DNA of 64,000 nucleotides. It comes from Campylorhamphus procurvoides (Eukaryota; Chordata; Aves; Passeriformes; Dendrocolaptidae). Positions 50,829 through 61,895 of the stretch are shown here, one piece after another (the stretch's first letter is position 1; every line of letters begins with the position of its first letter). Where the stretch lies: the NCBI GenBank assembly GCA_013396655.1, contig WBMV01007500.1:248001-312000 (forward strand), written 5' to 3'. The notes under the pieces were generated by a model, which was given only the letters and a program-made list of their open reading frames with translations, was not told the DNA's origin and did no database searches. A program made the translations under genes and the position numbers.

Positions 50829-52775
50829 TTTGCAGCTTAGAGACACCCTGAAACCAGGAGAGTTTTAATATAAACAGTAATTCTCACTGTTTCACAGCTC
50901 TGCAGCCTAACTACATGCTAAGCAAAGAATCACTCCTTCTTCCTTAGATTGGCTCTGCCACCTTTTGTTGCCTTCTATTTCTGTATCAGAAGAGATAATG
51001 GTTAAATTAATAATTTCCTATCTTGTCTATACTACTCAGGATCTTATCAGACTGACATTTCTTCAAAGATCTTTTCCAGGATGGAGAGTGCTAACCTACC
51101 TATTTGGTGCTTCTATAGAAGTTATTTCCGTGTTCTTCAGCCTTTCTCTACACCTTTTCCAGTCTTATCTCCCTTTTTGGGGGGAGGGATATTAACCAAA
51201 GGGATGAGTAGGTTCTCACACGATATCATAAAACAAGTTCATCATGGAGGCATAAGTGCTTTCTGTTGTATTCTGTAATATTTCCCTAACAATTGATAAT
51301 ATTCAATTTACTTTTTTACTCTTATTAAGCACTGAGCTAACATATCCATACAAGACAAGAGAACATCCAGAAGGATGTTTTGAAATGTTATCATTTGTAT
51401 TTACATGTTTAAACAAGATTTGGTTATCAAGAACCTAGGGGTTAAGGAACTACCTAACAGTTTCCAGATCAAAATTTATTCCACCACGATGTATGTGTGT
51501 GAAAGCTTGAAAGTCAAAAGGTGTGAAAACAAATATCTGAGCCTCTTCAAAATCAAATGTCTGAACAGAGGACTGGGTATTACATGCCCACGTTCATCAG
51601 AAAGTTTGGCAGACCCATCCTTCCAAAGTTATCCAGAAAGGAAAACAGAACTATTTAGGGCACATGCTAAGAATGAAACCATGTACTGTAATCTTGTCAC
51701 TGAGAAGCTGGGGGAACACACACAAGGGTCTAAACAAAAAAAAATTGCAAATGTTACTCAGTGATGGAAAATTTATGGGACTGAACAACACCAAGTACGT
51801 GTGAATGTCAACAAGGAACACTCGATGGCCATTTTGTGAACCTTTAGTGATTTCTGACTTTGTAGAATGTGGCTGATGACACAGCATTCCTGTAATAGGC
51901 AGGCAGCATAAACAGCAGCCATGGATACTCCCCTGGTTTACGTATTTTCGTGGCCAGATCTTACACCAGTCTCATTTTTATAATCTAAGACTCCATTCTT
52001 GCCGATGGACGTTTGCAAATGGTGGTCTGACTGTGCCTGTACATATGAAATTCCAGCTACACCAAAAAAATGTAAAAAACTGAAAAAGTTGTTACCTGCC
52101 TCCTTCATAAGTGTAGCTGTAATTAAGACACAGGGCTACCTGCTGTCCTCCAAAAAAAAAAAATGGATCTCATTTCTTATTTTAATATAAATGCAAACTC
52201 TTTGCATTGGTTTTGCCCTCGGAATGGCTGGGTAGCACCCCGTTTTCCCAGCAGAATGGCAGGCACATTCCACATAATGTCCCCTCCCGCTGTGCTGTTC
52301 TCTTTGTGCAGTGGGAGGTTAACAGTGAATTAGCAAAAAGGCAGGAAAAAAAATATATTAAAAACCCAACCTCTTCACGTTCCAACAAAGCCAGAGGGAG
52401 TATCAGTACAGATGTCTGCAGGTTCACACCCACACTCCAGAGGAGACCAAGTGTTTGACCTATCAGTTTTCAGAAGGTACTTCACAATCCTGTGGTCAAT
52501 AGGCAGGTCAGACTGTTGGAAGAGTCTGATCAAATGATTTTTAGAAGTCCCTACGTTCATTAATACAAAGTGAACACGACTTGTGGAATGTGCATCTTGT
52601 TTGAGAAAGTAACCTTTTCAGGGATTAAAAGCTTTGCTGATAATGACAAGGTGAAAATATCACATGTTGAGATTTCTGCAGGGAATTGAACTTAGTCATG
52701 CACAGAACACTCAGTGAAGCAATTTGTGATCAAAACAAAAAGTCAAAGTATCTTACATTAAGTGGATTAAAAACA
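50829..52775. other. noncoding sequence, no recognised element
   Basis: No gene was recognised. An A12 run lies at 52152-52163. The 119-codon frame at 51405-51764 has no recognisable domain and no matching splice context, so I do not call it a gene. Confidence 0.5.
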
Positions 52776-52827
52776 TAAATGATCTTTAGGGTCCCTTCCA
52801 ACCCAAACCATCCTACGATTCTATGAG
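52776..52827 (+). mobile_element. CR1 LINE 3'-terminal fragment
   Basis: AATGATCTTTAGGGTCCCTT, then CCAACCCAAACCATCC and ACGATTCTATGAG match the CR1 3' end closely. Only about 50 bp are left. Confidence 0.85.
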
Positions 52828-52999
52828 CCCATGGTAAGAATACATAGTTGTAAATGGTGACCTGTCACCCTGCTGTGGGGGTTACTTGGGTATTCATCGG
52901 GGAGCTACTCTGAGTGCCATAATGGGCAATATTTTTGATAAAGGCCTGAAGAAAATAGGAAATCTTTCTGGTAGTGGCACAGAAGACATGAGCTTCTTG
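52828..52999. other. short unassigned noncoding spacer
   Basis: Unique-looking sequence between a CR1 tail and the pyrimidine-rich block. Nothing was recognised. Confidence 0.5.
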
Positions 53000-54560
53000 T
53001 CCAGACTCATTGTCTGCTCATGCTGCATTGTATCTTCAGTGGAAAGATCTGACTTCCTGCACTACAAACATATCTTCCCCCTTTGAGTTTTGCTGTCTTC
53101 AAATGGAGCTACTCATGCAGTTCAACAGACTTCCATCTTCTAGATGTCTTTTTACCTATAGCTTCCTTATTAAGCCTTTCTTCAGATGTTTTCCCTTGTT
53201 TCTCTGTGCTGGAAGTGACTGGTTTACTCCAAGAGAACATTTACAAACTATGGGATATTATTTCCCTCATTTTGGCTTGTCTGTTCTTCCTCTGCTTCAA
53301 TTACATCTTTATAATAAGATTTCTCATCTGAGAGCCTCCTCTGACCCTGTTAGTGACTCCTCACAGATCAGGACTCGTTCTTACCCATTCATATTATCCC
53401 CCTGCTTTTCTCATCACTTGTCCATCTTCTTGATCTTCCCTTTCACAGTAGAGATTGGTTTATTTTCTCCCATTACAAAAAGAAAAGAATCCAATCTGTC
53501 CCCACTATTTCCACTAAGATCACACTGCAGTTGCTGTCAGGTGTCTCATGCCCTGATTCCATCCTCCTTTCAGTTCAGCTGAGCTTTCAGAACCTTTCTG
53601 TTCACCTTTTCACTCAACTGAACCAACAGTGAGTATTGCTATATTGACCTGCATCTGCTCAAGGCTCAAAATGGGTACCCTCTTCTCCCCACCCTCACTT
53701 GTCTCCTGTCCTTAACACAATAGCTGTGCTCCTCTTTTGAATTTTTGCTGTCCTTGTCTTCAGTGACTTCAGCAGCTTTGTCCTTTCAGGGTTCTCTCAC
53801 CACTCTGTTAGTCTGTACTTCTAAGGATCTTCTGTCTTCATAGGTGATTGTTTGGAGTTCTGATTTTGGCTCCTTTCTCTTTGTTGTGCCTCAGTAGTCT
53901 CCTCCCCAAGTACAACTACCATGTGGGGATACAAATTTGTCCCCCTGCTTCACCCACAGCACCTTGGCTTGTGTCTCAGCTTCAGCATCTTCTGAGAGTT
54001 ACCATTTCAAGTGCAGTATGACTGAAACATGTCACACACTCCCCTCTTCCCAGTCAGTCCTTACAACTTCCCTCATTTACAACTGCTGTGAACAATGTGA
54101 TCACCAGACTTGTCAGACAGGCAGGTGATGCAAACAACTCTTTAGGTCCAAAAATCAGTTTAAGTTTCCTTTTCATGTCTGATTTCTGGAGCTAGAAATT
54201 TCTAAGTCTTGACCAAATTCTTATAATCTTTTCCTTCAAACCCTTCAATCTTTTTCTGCTGCTCTTAACAGAAACAATATTCACATTATTGCTACAAAGA
54301 CCATTTTTTCTAAGCTTCCTTCTTTTGACTCCCTCTACTAACTCCTTTTTTGCTGTCACATAAAGAATTAGTTATATTTTCTTAAAGAATGCCTTTCAGG
54401 CATGTTCCCACTTTTCAAGACACTTCATTCATTCTCAGTATGTCAGTTCCTGTCTGCAATTGACTAATTATTCCAACCTTTTCTTCCATATCTCCAAAAT
54501 AAAATCACCTGCACGAGTTTTTTTGAGTTTTCTTTTACTCTTTTGAAAGAAAAGCCCTGC
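53000..54560 (+). mobile_element. pyrimidine-rich block, possible ancient L2/L3-type LINE
   Basis: About 1.5 kb of strong C+T bias on the + strand. Some word orders recall the sense strand of old L3/CR1-L3 reverse transcriptases. A CTCCTTTCTCTTTGTTGTGC stretch comes before AACTACCATGTGGGGATAC (compare an F-S-I-Y...N-Y-H-L-Y-A-D-D region). After that come TTTCAAGTGCAGTATGACTG (compare L-K-L-N-M-S-K-T) and TTGACCAAATTCTTATAATC (compare T-K-S-C-R-F). The longest frame (190 codons, 53010-53582) lies upstream of these and has no clear domain. The alignment is from memory and loose; plain polypyrimidine sequence is the alternative. Confidence 0.3.
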
Positions 54561-54700
54561 AAATAACCATCCCTCCTGCCCTAGTGGATGTGCTAGCTGT
54601 GTGGAAATAGGAATAGTAAAACGGTGAATGTGTACAGAATGATTTTTTAAACTGGAAAATGAAAATCAGATATCTAAGGAACATGAACACACACATCCCA

Positions 54701-54980
54701 TTGGCTGGGACAGGCCACCAGTGGCCTCTAGTCCAGCCCCATGCCCAAAGCAGAGCCAGGTGAAGCAGGTTTCACAGGACTGTGTCCCCACGGGTCTTGT
54801 ATCCCTCCAGTGTGGGAGGATGGACTGCCTTGTTTGCTCTGAACATCTTCTCCCCCTCTAATCATTTTCACAATCTCTCATCCTTTCCCAGTGGACCTCC
54901 AAGAGTGGAGCTTCCTCTTCTGTACAACCTCCAGTCAGGTACCTGCAAACACCAATAAGGTGCCCAACCCTCTCCTCTTA
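54701..54980 (-). mobile_element. CR1 LINE 3' UTR fragment, antisense, diverged
   Basis: On the + strand the order is GTCCAGCCCCATGCCCAAAG, GCAGGTTTCACAGGACTGTG, ATCCCTCCAGTGTGGGAGGA, GACCTCCAAGAGTGGAGCTT and CAGTCAGGTACCTGCAAACA. This follows the reverse complement of a CR1 3' UTR and ORF2 end (AACCCCCTGCTCAAAGCAGG, CAGGACTGTGTCCAG and so on). The terminal ATTCTATG units and GTTGGAAGGGAC motif are gone on the left, and the match stops near CTCCTCTTA at 54980. It appears older than the copy at 23157 because it is more diverged. Confidence 0.75.
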
Positions 54981-55595
54981 GAAACGGAACTGTAGGTTGA
55001 ATGAATAAATAGAAATCTAGAGTTTGAAGTTGATATGAGATACAGTCAGGTAGGAAATGGTATGTTCTTTTTTATTTTTAACTGATATTAAATGAACATT
55101 AGAAAGGTATGTTTGATTTTTGTCACTTGTGGCCTAGGTTGAAGTTAGGTGTCTTTCTCTTTGATGAGTCTCAAAGACATGTTAACATTTTGGTGAAGAA
55201 ATTACAAGACAAGATTCTTTGATTTGTGTTCTGCAAAATCAAACCTTAAGTCATTGAAATGCTCATTTCTTTTCTTATAACATTTGCCCAGTAACACTGA
55301 AAGAAAGAAGGAGTCGACCTTGAAGCCAACAGACTTATCAAAATGCACAGTGCTACAGGAAATTCCCTAATATTCCTGTTCCAGGCATCTGCTTTTCCAG
55401 CAGTGGAACTATCCAGTCCACATCATATAGAAGACGTGACTTCAGGTAATTCATATGGAATTGTTCAACAGCTCTTAAATAAAATAAAAGTGGTACTGTC
55501 ACACAATGTTCAAAGCAACATTTAGACTATCAGGGCTTCTTAGTTAAGAAGGCAAGTGAGAAAATATGACAAAGGCATCTTTCTCTTTAACTTCT
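54981..55595. other. noncoding sequence, no recognised element
   Basis: AT-rich unique sequence between an old CR1 fragment and the LTR. Nothing was recognised on either strand. Confidence 0.5.
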
Positions 55596-56017
55596 TGTGG
55601 TGAGTTAACCTTGACTGGGTGCCAGATGCCCACCAAGCTTCTTTGTCTCTTCTCCTCCTCAGCTGGAGAGGGGAGATAAAATATAATGAAAGGCTTGTGG
55701 GTCGAGATAAGCACAGGACTGTGAGGCTGCAGGGGAATCTCTGCTCTGGCACCTGGAGCACCACCTGCCCCTCCCTCCCACTGACCTTGGTGCCTGCAGA
55801 GTTGGTTCTCTCACTCCTCCTCTCTCCTCTCTCCCCCTTGCTGTTGTGCAGCATTTCCCCCTCTTGTTAAACACCTTTATCCCAGGGGCACAGCCAGGCA
55901 GTGAGGCTGTCTTGGAGCTGGCTGGCCATGGTTCTCAAGGCACTGTGGAAACCTTCTGGCAACTTCTCACCTCCACAGCCTCCCAGCTACCGAAACCTTG
56001 CCACAAAAACCCAGTCC
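55596..56017 (-). mobile_element. avian endogenous retrovirus solo LTR (ERVL-like)
   Basis: Read on the - strand, the LTR begins near 56017 (GGACTGGGTTTTTGTGGCAA, then GGTTTCGGTAGC). It continues through CAGCCAGCTCCAAGACAG, a GGGATAAAGGTGTTTAACAA segment in the TATA-box region and the AGAGATTCCCCTGCAG segment. A CGACCCACAAGCC segment and AGCTGAGGAGGAG follow, and it ends in GGTTAACTCACCACA at 55596. This order matches a common avian LTR family that I remember as ERVL-class (TguLTR5/GGERVL type). At ~420 bp it lacks the longer GC-rich centre and the polyadenylation region of larger members. CTTCT occurs on both flanks (55591-55595 and 56018-56022), a putative 5-bp target duplication as expected for ERVL. 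No gag, pol or env sequence adjoins it, so it is a recombined solo LTR. Confidence 0.72.
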
Positions 56018-57651
56018 CTTCTGGTTTGGTCAGTGTTGTTTATGTCAAAGTAATGTTAATAATGCAGGAATTAGTCCTGATGTTTCTATACATATGGTAG
56101 AGATTTTATTGTAATGTAGGGAATATTCCAGATGCTTGTAAAAGATGAGCTATATATGCCTCAGATCTCTCCTTTGTTATAATTAATTCATTGTAAGTTA
56201 CTTTAAATATATTTAAAAATCACTACAACCAATTTTCTTACTGCCTTTCTTTCTCGGTATTCAGTCTCATACATTTCACAAATACCTCTGTCTCACCAAA
56301 ATGGACCAAATTCATCCTCTTTGCAAATTCTTTTGGCGTGTTAAGTTTCAGAGTAAAATAATGGTGAACCTGTCTTTACTAACCAATGCTTCCATGTCTG
56401 TCTGTGTAAACACAACAAAATCTGTTCATACTGTTCTCTGTTTCTTGACTCACTATTATCTCCAATCTGTGACAGGTGTCTCCTTTGGCAGTAACCAGCA
56501 GTCCTTTTGAGGTGTATGGAGAGGTACATAAAGAATAGGAAAGATATATAAAGTACAAACATCTACTCAGAAGCTGAACAGAGCAAACAATTTGATAGGT
56601 GTCTTGCCACTCAGAAATCCTGTCTTTCTCCATGTCAGCATCTCATCAAAAGCTTCTGGCACTGGTTCTGTGCTCCAGAGAGTCCCCACTTCAGTGCTGA
56701 GTGGCTGATTTAGCCTGCCAGGGACTAGCAAGACTTTGTGTTTCCCCCATTGCCTTAACACAGATAAACTTCTCTGGAAATCCCACCTTTAATAATGAAA
56801 CCATAATGCTTCATCAATGCTTATGTTCAATCTCAACACCTTCTACCTCATAAGCTCTTCTAGGTGAGCAAGTCAGACTGGGCTCACTCAAGTCAAAAAA
56901 GACAGAGAATTTATAGGGAGTGATTCATGTCACCTATTTTAGATATCTACCTTATGTTTAAGTAAGTCATGCCTAGGAGTATGATTTTCTTTCTCATTGA
57001 TTATAAAAGAAACCTAGACTAAAAGTTTAAAGATAGGCACTGTTGGTATCTGCTTCTGGTCAACAAATCCTACCTCTGCTTCCATCTGAACTTTTACAGA
57101 GACGTCAGTGATAAAAGTCAAATGTCTCATTCTAACATATTAGATCCAGTCATCATTTATTGGTACAGTGGACCTTTTATATATTCTTGTTCCATAACAT
57201 TTTATACACATATAAATACATTAAATAATAATGCACCCCTTCATAGGGGGTATAAACAAAAGTTTAGGCATCTCTATGTCACAGTTTGTGGAGATAAGAG
57301 TGTTTCAGAGGTGTTTGATGCTTTTGAGATGGACACAATAGTTAAGAAAAATAGATTTCTCAATTAACATTCACCAAGATTTGAAGTGGTCTGTTCTATA
57401 TGTTGTTCACATTCACAGTTAATATTCTTCAGACACAACTCTTGAAGGCAAAACTGGAATCATCTCCATCATTTGATATCCTTACAAAAGCTCTTTTTAA
57501 GGGCTTCAGAATTAATTGGAGACAATTGAGAATAGTGAGAACTAAAAAAAATAGGATAAGGATTTTGGTTATCTGTCTTACCAAATCCATCTGTGAGAGC
57601 AGCAAAGTTCCTGGTTATGGATATTTTTTATTCTCTTTTTTTTTTTTTTTG
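56018..57651. other. noncoding sequence, mostly unique
   Basis: No gene or element was recognised. A T15 run at 57636-57650 lies directly at the 5' edge of the following CR1 copy. Confidence 0.55.
57636..57650. repeat. poly(T) run of 15
   Basis: Fifteen consecutive T immediately upstream of the 5' truncation point of the CR1 copy that starts at about 57652. Microhomology or T-rich target use could explain the position. Confidence 0.8.
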
Positions 57652-58132
57652 AAGTTACACAGTTGGAATACATAAGAAGGTCACAGAACTGTTGGAGCAA
57701 GTCCAGAAGAGGGCCATGAAGTGGATAAGAGGATTAGAGCACTTCCTCTATGAAGCCAGTCTGAGAATGTCGGGGCTGGAGAAGAAAAGGTTGTGTGGAG
57801 ACCTCATAGCAAACTTCCAGGATCTGAACGGGGTTCACAGGAAAGCTGCAAAGGGACTCTTTGTCAGGAACTACAGTGATGGGACAAGGAGTAACAGATA
57901 CAAACTGAAAGAGGGGAAATTTAGCATAGATATCAGGGATAATTCTTTACTCTGAGGGTGGTTCGTCATGGAACAGGTTGTGGATGCCCCAAACCTGGCA
58001 GTGTCCAAGGCCAGGCTGGATGAGGACTTGAGCAACCTGGTCTAGTGGGAGTAGTGGGAGCTGTCCCTGCCCATGGCAGGAGGGCTGGGACTGGGTGATC
58101 TTTAATTCTTAACCTTCTATCATTCTATGTTT
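57652..58132 (+). mobile_element. CR1 LINE, 5'-truncated
   Basis: A ~480-bp copy containing the C-terminal end of ORF2, the 3' UTR and the tail. The frame at 57692-57955 translates to the CR1 signature EQVQKRAMKWIRGLEH, then LEKKRLCGDLIANFQDLNG and KLKEGKFSIDIR, which matches the usual [32 protein letters not shown] and KLKEGRF patterns. Next come GTGGATGCCCCAAACCTGGC, GAGCAACCTGGTCTAGTGGG and CTGCCCATGGCAGGAGG, then the decayed tail GGGTGATCTTTAATTC and ATCATTCTATG. One 87-codon frame is still open, but it lacks the catalytic palm and cannot be active. Confidence 0.93.
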
Positions 58133-61100
58133 CTAATATGTTTGTGTGACTTTCATCAAAGGATTAGAAGAGAAGGCATTAAAAGGCATCACACTGTTGT
58201 TTTCTGGTCTCTCTAAGGGTGGGATCCAGCTCACTGATATTAATCATATAAAAGCCAAACTCTTCCTGTTTGACTCAGTTGTCAAGGCTCCCTCTATAGT
58301 CAACAGAAAGAGAAACTGGCACTTCCCAACTATGATTAATCCAAATGTGGAATAAATGTCTCAAGGGCATCAGCTGAGCCCTTTCTGAAGTTCCTAACTA
58401 TCCACTGATTGTAAGGGAGATCTGTCTGACTAGCTCAGGATAATTAAATAACTTTAAGATGACTGGAGTGACAAGAAATGAAGCCAGATCAAATTTTATC
58501 TTACTCATGTAGTTGTTAACTTGTAATGGCCACCAACCATTGGCCAAGGATAAATGTGACGAAAACATTTTGGTGGTATTTGGTAGCATTAAAAAAAAAT
58601 CAAATTATAGCAGCCATCTGGATGTCAGGGAAATCTCCACAGACTCAGCAATTCACCATGCTTACTGTAGACAACGTTCAAAAATTTCATCAAGCAGCCT
58701 ATAAGTATCTGGAGTTACTTTGTCTGAGGCAGAAAATAGAGAGTGCAATCTTCATGCATGAGTCTTAAATCCTATTTTCAGAAGAAAAATACTTTTTGAA
58801 ATAGATCCTGCTCTCTTTAGCTAGAACTACTTTATCTAGAATGTTAGGGAATTATAAGAGAAACACTCGAGAACCATTCAGTGCTTTTTTAATAAGTAAC
58901 TTTCCCTTGGCTTGTTAGTTAGAGCTTTCTCAAAGGAGTCTTACTCTATGATATGCCAATTTAATTGCAACAGGATATTAAAGGTCTGATAAGGAAGGGT
59001 CCTCCAAACACACCTACCTTTGATCCAGGGCACTGCTGGAGCAGTGATCTAATAGTCAGCACAGAGGGATGGAGGGACTATTTGCAGCTCTGACGTTGGC
59101 TCCCTATGACATTGCATAAGTCACAATTCTGCAAAGTCAGAGTAAATGACTAAGCCGAGGGGGAGGGGAGGAGGTTTCTATCCACTTTCAAAAGCACAGT
59201 CTCCACTCCCTCTGGAAAGTGGAAAGATGGAGAATAGAATTTAATCCTCCCAATGAATCCGGCTCTCAGGAAAATCATAGTCCCTCTAATTAAAGATTGA
59301 AATAGTACAAACACATTTTATCTCCCAGCACGACTGAAATGGCACACCCATGACCCGTTAGCTTTTTTTACAGCTGTATTTCAGTTCATCTCTGTAATTG
59401 TTTGTGATGTCAGTGGTTTAGCTTTTATAACTGGCATTAGGAATCAACATGTTCCAGTGGATGGATTGGAATTCTCCAAAGAATGTAGAAAAAGATAATT
59501 ACATATTTGGTTGCTAAAAAATAATTTGTTTCAACAGTGAGCTTTACCACTGACTACAGGGCAGACTCTCCAGAGACGATTCTTACACCTGCACATAATC
59601 CCAGTGATGTTCATGGGGCTTCATGTGTTATCAAGAATCCACTCACCAGATGAGCTTGCAAAATTAGAGCTTTAAAGCAGTCCTTTTTAAAGTTCTGTGA
59701 CCTCGAGCAGGCTGCTGAAGATCAGATCATAAGAAGCAAGCTCTGTTTAATCAATGAAGTCCACCTACTGCCAAGTCCTCACCCTGCTGCTCTCCTTTTC
59801 CCCCTGCAGTGAGTACGATATTGACCACTGCCAAGAAAATCCTCCTCATTAATTTCTAGACTCAGTCCCTACTGGGCAGGCTGAGAACCACCTGAACTGG
59901 TAGGTGTCCAAGAGCCATGTGGACTAATGAAGCAGGGAGGATCTCCCCAGCATCAGCACTTCTGTTTTGATCACTTACCTTCCCTTTCCCCTTTTGATTG
60001 TTTTTTTTTTCTGAAGAATTGGAAGAAGGAGAAATAAATCAATTTTCGCTTAGCTGAACCAGGTGCCAAAGGAGCTACATAACTGGGTCACTTACATGGA
60101 CAAGTCAGAGGACTTCTCCCCCCATTTTAAATTTCATTCATGGCTACAAGAAATCAGGAAATTGCTGTTGTATTCAAATGGTCGTTATTGCCATTTTCTC
60201 ATTCACTTACAGGAAAAGTATTTTCTTTGACCAGAAACTCCACCAAACCTTTAAAATAACTAAAAGGTAGGGACATTTGTATACAAATTAGTCATTAAGT
60301 TAATTTTCCAAGAAAAAGTGTCTGTTAGTCTCCTAAGACTGGAGTATTAGAGAAGTGTGGACAGTAAATAAGTGGGGCAGAGGATGTGGAGTAGTTAGGA
60401 TAGGTTGGGGAGGGCAATATCTCGTTAGCAAAGGAAGTGGAGAGGCTGTGGAGGAAGAAGAGAGGTGGATTCTGTTTGTGATTCCAAAGGTGAGAAAACT
60501 AGAAGACACTACAAAATAGGAGGAGACAGAAGGAAGGGTAGGCAGAAAATATAACCCAGAGGTTATAGCTGTAGTTCTGTGGTGGATTTTTAAGTGTGTG
60601 ACAGCAAATTGAACACATGGCTTAAGGCCATCAGTCCTGACTTGACTTCAACACTTTTCTCTCTTTTTTTCTTATTTTTTTTAAATTGGCATGATGACAT
60701 CATGCCCATGACTTAAAGGATCCAGGACACTCCAACTTGTTACTTACTTATTCAAATAGTTAATATTTTTAGCATAAGAATAAGGAAATTTCCCATTAAA
60801 TCACATGCTACCCATAGTCCTGGAATCTGTGGATGACTTACCTAAGAGATGCAGGAATCTACATCAAAGGGTATAGAAGCTGATTCAGTGAATATGGAAA
60901 CTACCTATGACACACACCTGATACTCATGTATATGTTGGCGACTCTCCCGGGCTTAGGACTTAAATTCTGCTTTGTCCTCCCAGATGTGTCATCATTGTG
61001 AAATTCGCAGAGGAATGCTTACTAAAATGGATTATCCATTATTTCAAAATAATCCTGTTCTACTGCAAATACAGATCATTCCATGTCAGGCTCTTTTCAA

Positions 61101-61470
61101 GGACCTCTAAGTTTTGCATGATGGAGATGTAGAAGTAAACGTGGATTAGAAGTTGTGGTCCTGAAGAAATGCCAAGAAGGAAACACGACATGGTTCAGAA
61201 GCAAAGAGAGAACTGCTTTGCCAAAGCTCTGTGTGGTACAGAGAATCTTTGTCCTTGGTTTTAGTCACATATTATTCAGGAGAGAATGTAAATCTAATCA
61301 TCTCAAACAAATCATGGGACTGATCTGGAGACTGCATGGGCTATGGTGCCACTCTGGGAAATTGCCAGCCAAGGGCAAGAGGCTGATCATCAGCACTGGT
61401 GTTTGTTTTCATCTCATCAGAGACACAGCCAGGCCAAACCAGCCACTCAACCCACCCAGTTGGATATAAC
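58133..61470. other. noncoding sequence, mostly unique
   Basis: No gene was recognised. It contains a candidate conserved block at about 59250-59480, a T10 run at 60001-60010 and a purine-rich stretch at about 60340-60545. The 104-codon frame at 61155-61469 has no recognisable motif. Confidence 0.55.
59250..59480. promoter_or_regulatory. candidate conserved noncoding element
   Basis: A repeat-free segment with words such as CCCATGACCCGTTAGC, TACAGCTGTATTTCAG (E-box CAGCTG), TCTGTAATTGTTTGTGATG and AACTGGCATTAGGAATCAAC. The mix of homeobox, E-box and forkhead-like strings is enhancer-like. This is an impression from composition only. Confidence 0.22.
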
Positions 61471-61890
61471 TCACCCTTGAAGGGACTGGAGCACAACTCC
61501 TCTGAGGAGAGGCTGAGGGAGCTGGGGGTGTTCAGCCTGGAGAAGAGGAGGCTCAGGGGAGACCTTCTTGCTCTCTACAACTCCCTCACAGGAGGGTGTA
61601 GCCAGGTGGGTTCAGCCTCTTCTCCCAGGCAACCAGCAGTAGGACAAGAGGACATGGGCTTAATCTGTGCCAGGGGAGGTTTGGGTTGAAGTTCTTTACA
61701 GAAAGAGAGATAGGGCACTGGAAGGGGTTGCCCAGGGAGGTCATCGAGTCACCACCCCTGGAGGTGTTTAAGAAGAGACTGGAGATGGCACTTAGTGCCA
61801 TGGTCTAGTAGGCAAGGCGGTGTTAGATCAAATCAATGATCTCAGAGGTCTTTTCCAACATAGTTGATTCTGATTCTGTGATTCTATGAT
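61471..61890 (+). mobile_element. CR1 LINE, 5'-truncated (CR1-J-like)
   Basis: A ~420-bp copy. It begins inside the C-terminal ORF2 region: AGGGACTGGAGCACAACTCC, then a frame reading [19 protein letters not shown] and [11 protein letters not shown], which fits the CR1 pattern [23 protein letters not shown]. The 3' UTR follows, with GGTTGCCCAGGGAGGTCATC, GAGGTGTTTAAGAAGAGACT and TTAGTGCCATGGTCTAGTAG, then the tail GATCTCAGAGGTCTTTTCCA and ATTCTGTGATTCTATGAT. GATATAAC is found on both sides (61463-61470 and 61888-61895), the right copy overlapping the tail, and may be a target duplication. It is well preserved compared with the other copies, hence probably among the younger ones here. Confidence 0.93.
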
Positions 61891-61895
61891 ATAAC

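Noticed and set aside
53010..53582. 190-codon open frame, the longest in the window
   Set aside because: It lies in a pyrimidine-biased block that rarely makes stop codons in this frame. There is no recognisable domain, and it runs in a possible old LINE. Not called as a gene.
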